Positions 4,608 through 6,341 of a stretch of 6,341 nt of DNA are shown one piece after another. The stretch spans positions 1-6,341 of the forward strand of contig JAJZFE010000155.1 in NCBI GenBank assembly GCA_021798655.1, read 5' to 3'. The first letter of the stretch is position 1. The number at the start of each line of letters is the position of its first letter. The position numbers and the translations under genes were made by a program. The notes beneath the pieces were generated by a model. It was given only the letters and a program-made list of their open reading frames with translations, searched no databases and was not told the origin of the DNA. This stretch comes from Acidobacteriota bacterium. Its GTDB lineage: Bacteria; Acidobacteriota; Terriglobia; Terriglobales; Acidobacteriaceae.

Positions 4608-5498
4608 CTACGGCACCTGCAGCACCGGCGGAACCATCATCGGCGGCAGCGGCAGCGGAACCGCATTCCCCGCCGCATCCACCTCGCACGCACTCACCAC
4701 AAACTTCTTCAGCTCCGCGTTGCCAAAGCTCGTCGTCATCGCCACGTCCGCCGCATCGCGACCCACCGCCATCAGCAGCCGCCCGTAGCGCGGGTCGTTG
4801 TGCCGCGCGTCCATGTCCCACCACCGCCCGCCCAGCCACACCTGGTACCACGCGCTGAAGTCGCCCGGCCCGCTGTACGGCACGCGGATGTCGCCCAGAT
4901 ACCCCGTCACATACCGCGCCGGCAGGTTCATCGCGCGCGACAGCGTAATCGCCAGGTGCTGATAGTCGCGGCACACGCCCACGCGCTCCGTATACACGTC
5001 CATCGCCGTCTTGGTCGCGCGCGCCATCATGTAGTTGAACGTCACCTTCCAGTGCACCCAGTCGCGAATCTGCGCCGCCAGCGCCCACCCCGGCTCAATG
5101 TGCCCGAACAGGTCCTGCGCGATCCCGCCAAAGCGATCCACCTCGCAGTAGCGGCTCGGCACCAGGTAGCGCAGCGCATCATGCGGCAGCGCGTCCACGG
5201 GCGTCAGCGGCAGCCCCACGCCCTGCGGATCAGGCGTCTCGTCCGCCTCCGCCAGCGCACCGCCGCGCAGCTCCAGCAGTCCCTCCGGCGCTACAAACCG
5301 CGCGCAACGGTTGCCATAGCTGTCCACATACTCATCGAACGCCAGCGGCTCCGCAGCTCCCGCAGACGAAGCCACCGCCTCGTGCCGCTCCGGCATCAAC
5401 AGCCGCGCGTCCATACTCGGGTGCAGCCGCAGCATCGACACAATCGGCGTCGGCTTCTGCAGCTCGAAGTGAATCTCATACTCGGTCTTGATGCGCAA
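4608..5498 (-). CDS. Transglutaminase-like (papain-fold) family protein
   Basis: A bacterial transglutaminase-like protein of about 296 aa. An N-terminal beta region (RIKTEYEIHFEL, then TPIVSMLRLHPS) precedes the catalytic core. The nucleophile is C176 in RVGVCRDYQHLA; the second block is GDFSAWYQVWLGGRWWDMDARHN followed by YGRLLMAVGRDAADVAMTTSFG. At the usual catalytic His (HAW) it has Ser215 (SAW), while the Asp (D230) is kept; H233 lies just after. No signal peptide or membrane segment is seen, so it is probably cytoplasmic. Its substrate is unknown; relatives are predicted proteases or amide-modifying enzymes. TTG at 5498 is chosen because GGAG lies 8 nt upstream and family members tend to start near RIKTEYE. 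ATG at 5531 would add 11 residues (MFRVIQTGATL) but has no Shine-Dalgarno. The C-terminal tail is Pro-rich (VPLPLPPMMVPP). Confidence 0.85.
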   Translation of the reverse strand: MRIKTEYEIHFELQKPTPIVSMLRLHPSMDARLLMPERHEAVASSAGAAEPLAFDEYVDSYGNRCARFVAPEGLLELRGGALAEADETPDPQGVGLPLTPVDALPHDALRYLVPSRYCEVDRFGGIAQDLFGHIEPGWALAAQIRDWVHWKVTFNYMMARATKTAMDVYTERVGVCRDYQHLAITLSRAMNLPARYVTGYLGDIRVPYSGPGDFSAWYQVWLGGRWWDMDARHNDPRYGRLLMAVGRDAADVAMTTSFGNAELKKFVVSACEVDAAGNAVPLPLPPMMVPPVLQVP

Positions 5499-5622
5499 TA
5501 GAGTGGCTCCAGTCTGGATCACGCGGAACATCTGGAAAGGCGGAAGAGCCCGCTACCGCATTCGGCCTGCCATCATGCCTGAACTCTAGCTAGGATGCGC
5601 TGAGTCTATCCCAAGCCGCCCG

Positions 5623-6341
5623 CTAACGCGAATCCACCCTCATCCAGCGCAGCCCCGCCGCCAGCACCAGGCACGCCGTCATCCCCAGCACCGCGTCCGC
5701 CGCAAAGCTGCCGCGCACGCCGTCCCGCGCAAACGCCTGCCCGTCCACCCAGATCATGTACGTCGTCGAAACATTCAGCGCCGCATACATCACGCTGAAC
5801 GCCGTCGCCGCCAGCGGATTGTCCTGCCCCACCGTCTCAAACTGGATCGCAAACGCACCCGTAATCGCCAGCGCCTGGAACGTGTTCTCCCCCAGCGTCG
5901 CCACCACAAAGCCCGCCGGCGTATGCGCCACGCGCAGCAGGCACAGCGTAAAGCACGCGCCCGCCACGCCGATCGCCAGGTACAGCGGCCGCAGTGCCAG
6001 CACCCGCGTCAGCCGCGGATACACCAGGCTCCCCACCGTCCCCGCCACCACAATCCCCAGCCCGCCCGCCAGGCTCACCGTACGCGCCGACGCACCGTAC
6101 ACATCGCCCAGCCCGCCCACCACATTCGCCAGCGCAAACGACGCCGACGGCAGCGCAAACATCGCCAGCGCAAACAGCACGCGCCGCTGCCCCAGCAGCT
6201 CCACCAGCTCGCGGAAGAACCCCACAAAGCTCTCCTTCGCCAGCCGCCGATCCGGCCCCGGCGCCGGTATCCACGCATACAGCACCGTCGGCAGCAGCAC
6301 CAGCAACGCCAGCACCGGCGCCGCTGTCCGCAGCGGCAGCC
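5623..6341 (-). CDS. Major facilitator superfamily permease, C-terminal part; N-terminus beyond right edge
   Basis: The frame is open to the right edge, giving 238 visible residues. About seven hydrophobic segments are visible: roughly 8-24, 54-74, 88-107, 117-135, 142-166, 175-197 and 213-232, separated by short charged loops such as PGPDRRLAKESF (28-38). I read it as the second half of a 12-helix MFS transporter of the inner membrane, possibly related to the AmpG/PAT-like group. The loop/helix sequence GENTFQALAITGAFAIQFE and the motif GQDNPLAATAFSVMYAALN are distinctive, and substrate cannot be named. A GTG at 6315 is within the frame, but hydrophobic codons continue upstream of it, so it is not the true start. 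The C-terminus is short and basic (RWMRVDSR). It precedes the transglutaminase-like gene in the same direction across a spacer of 124 bp (91 bp if that gene starts at 5531). Confidence 0.8.
   Translation of the reverse strand, partial: LPLRTAAPVLALLVLLPTVLYAWIPAPGPDRRLAKESFVGFFRELVELLGQRRVLFALAMFALPSASFALANVVGGLGDVYGASARTVSLAGGLGIVVAGTVGSLVYPRLTRVLALRPLYLAIGVAGACFTLCLLRVAHTPAGFVVATLGENTFQALAITGAFAIQFETVGQDNPLAATAFSVMYAALNVSTTYMIWVDGQAFARDGVRGSFAADAVLGMTACLVLAAGLRWMRVDSR

Noticed and set aside
5586..5593. CTAGCTAG palindrome in the MFS-transglutaminase spacer
   Set aside because: An 8-bp self-complementary word with no flanking symmetry or promoter elements is too short to support a regulatory site.

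Overview
The window is a 6.3-kb GC-rich bacterial chromosome segment. Its codon use is strongly C/G-ending, its genes are closely packed, and it carries dispersed short palindromic repeats of the 'TGTCATTCCC..GGGAAT' and 'TGTCATTTCGACCGGAG..CCCCGCATTGG' kinds. I associate these repeats and the protein variants with Acidobacteriota of class Terriglobia (Granulicella/Edaphobacter/Terriglobus-like). That placement comes from memory of such genomes, not from a search.

Layout. (1) Positions 1-603, minus strand: the N-terminal third or so of the ribosome-assembly GTPase Der, with a long, basic, repeat-bearing extension before its P-loop; the gene runs off the left edge. (2) 604-818: a divergent intergenic region with a clear TATAAT for der and a polypyrimidine/tandem-repeat tract. 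(3) 819-2996, plus strand: a DinG/YoaA (XPD-like) iron-sulfur DNA helicase carrying a repeat-derived insert of roughly 55-65 codons between conserved blocks. (4) 2997-3350: a gene-free convergent spacer with two repeat/hairpin elements and what looks like the last 29 codons of a BrnA-type antitoxin. (5) 3351-4538, minus: Ada, a three-part alkylation-repair protein and regulator. (6) 4608-5498, minus: a transglutaminase-like cysteine-protease-fold protein. (7) 5623-6341, minus: the C-terminal part of an MFS permease, cut by the right edge.

The minus-strand genes MFS, transglutaminase-like and ada are co-directional with gaps of about 70-125 bp; nothing shows they form a functional pathway. The helicase and Ada converge and both serve DNA repair, while Der belongs to ribosome biogenesis.

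The most interesting signal is not a gene cassette. Dispersed repeats sit inside three separate housekeeping or repair genes (der, the helicase, ada) and are translated in frame. In der and ada the same 28-bp palindromic element, with one mismatch, is read in the same frame and gives the shared peptide TQIP(F/L)GNDKQ. In der it is followed by four tandem 24-bp units encoding GND(K/R)Q-type octapeptides. The helicase carries a second repeat family whose sister copy lies in the spacer just downstream. This resembles the protein-coding palindromic elements known from Rickettsia (RPEs), but in a different lineage.
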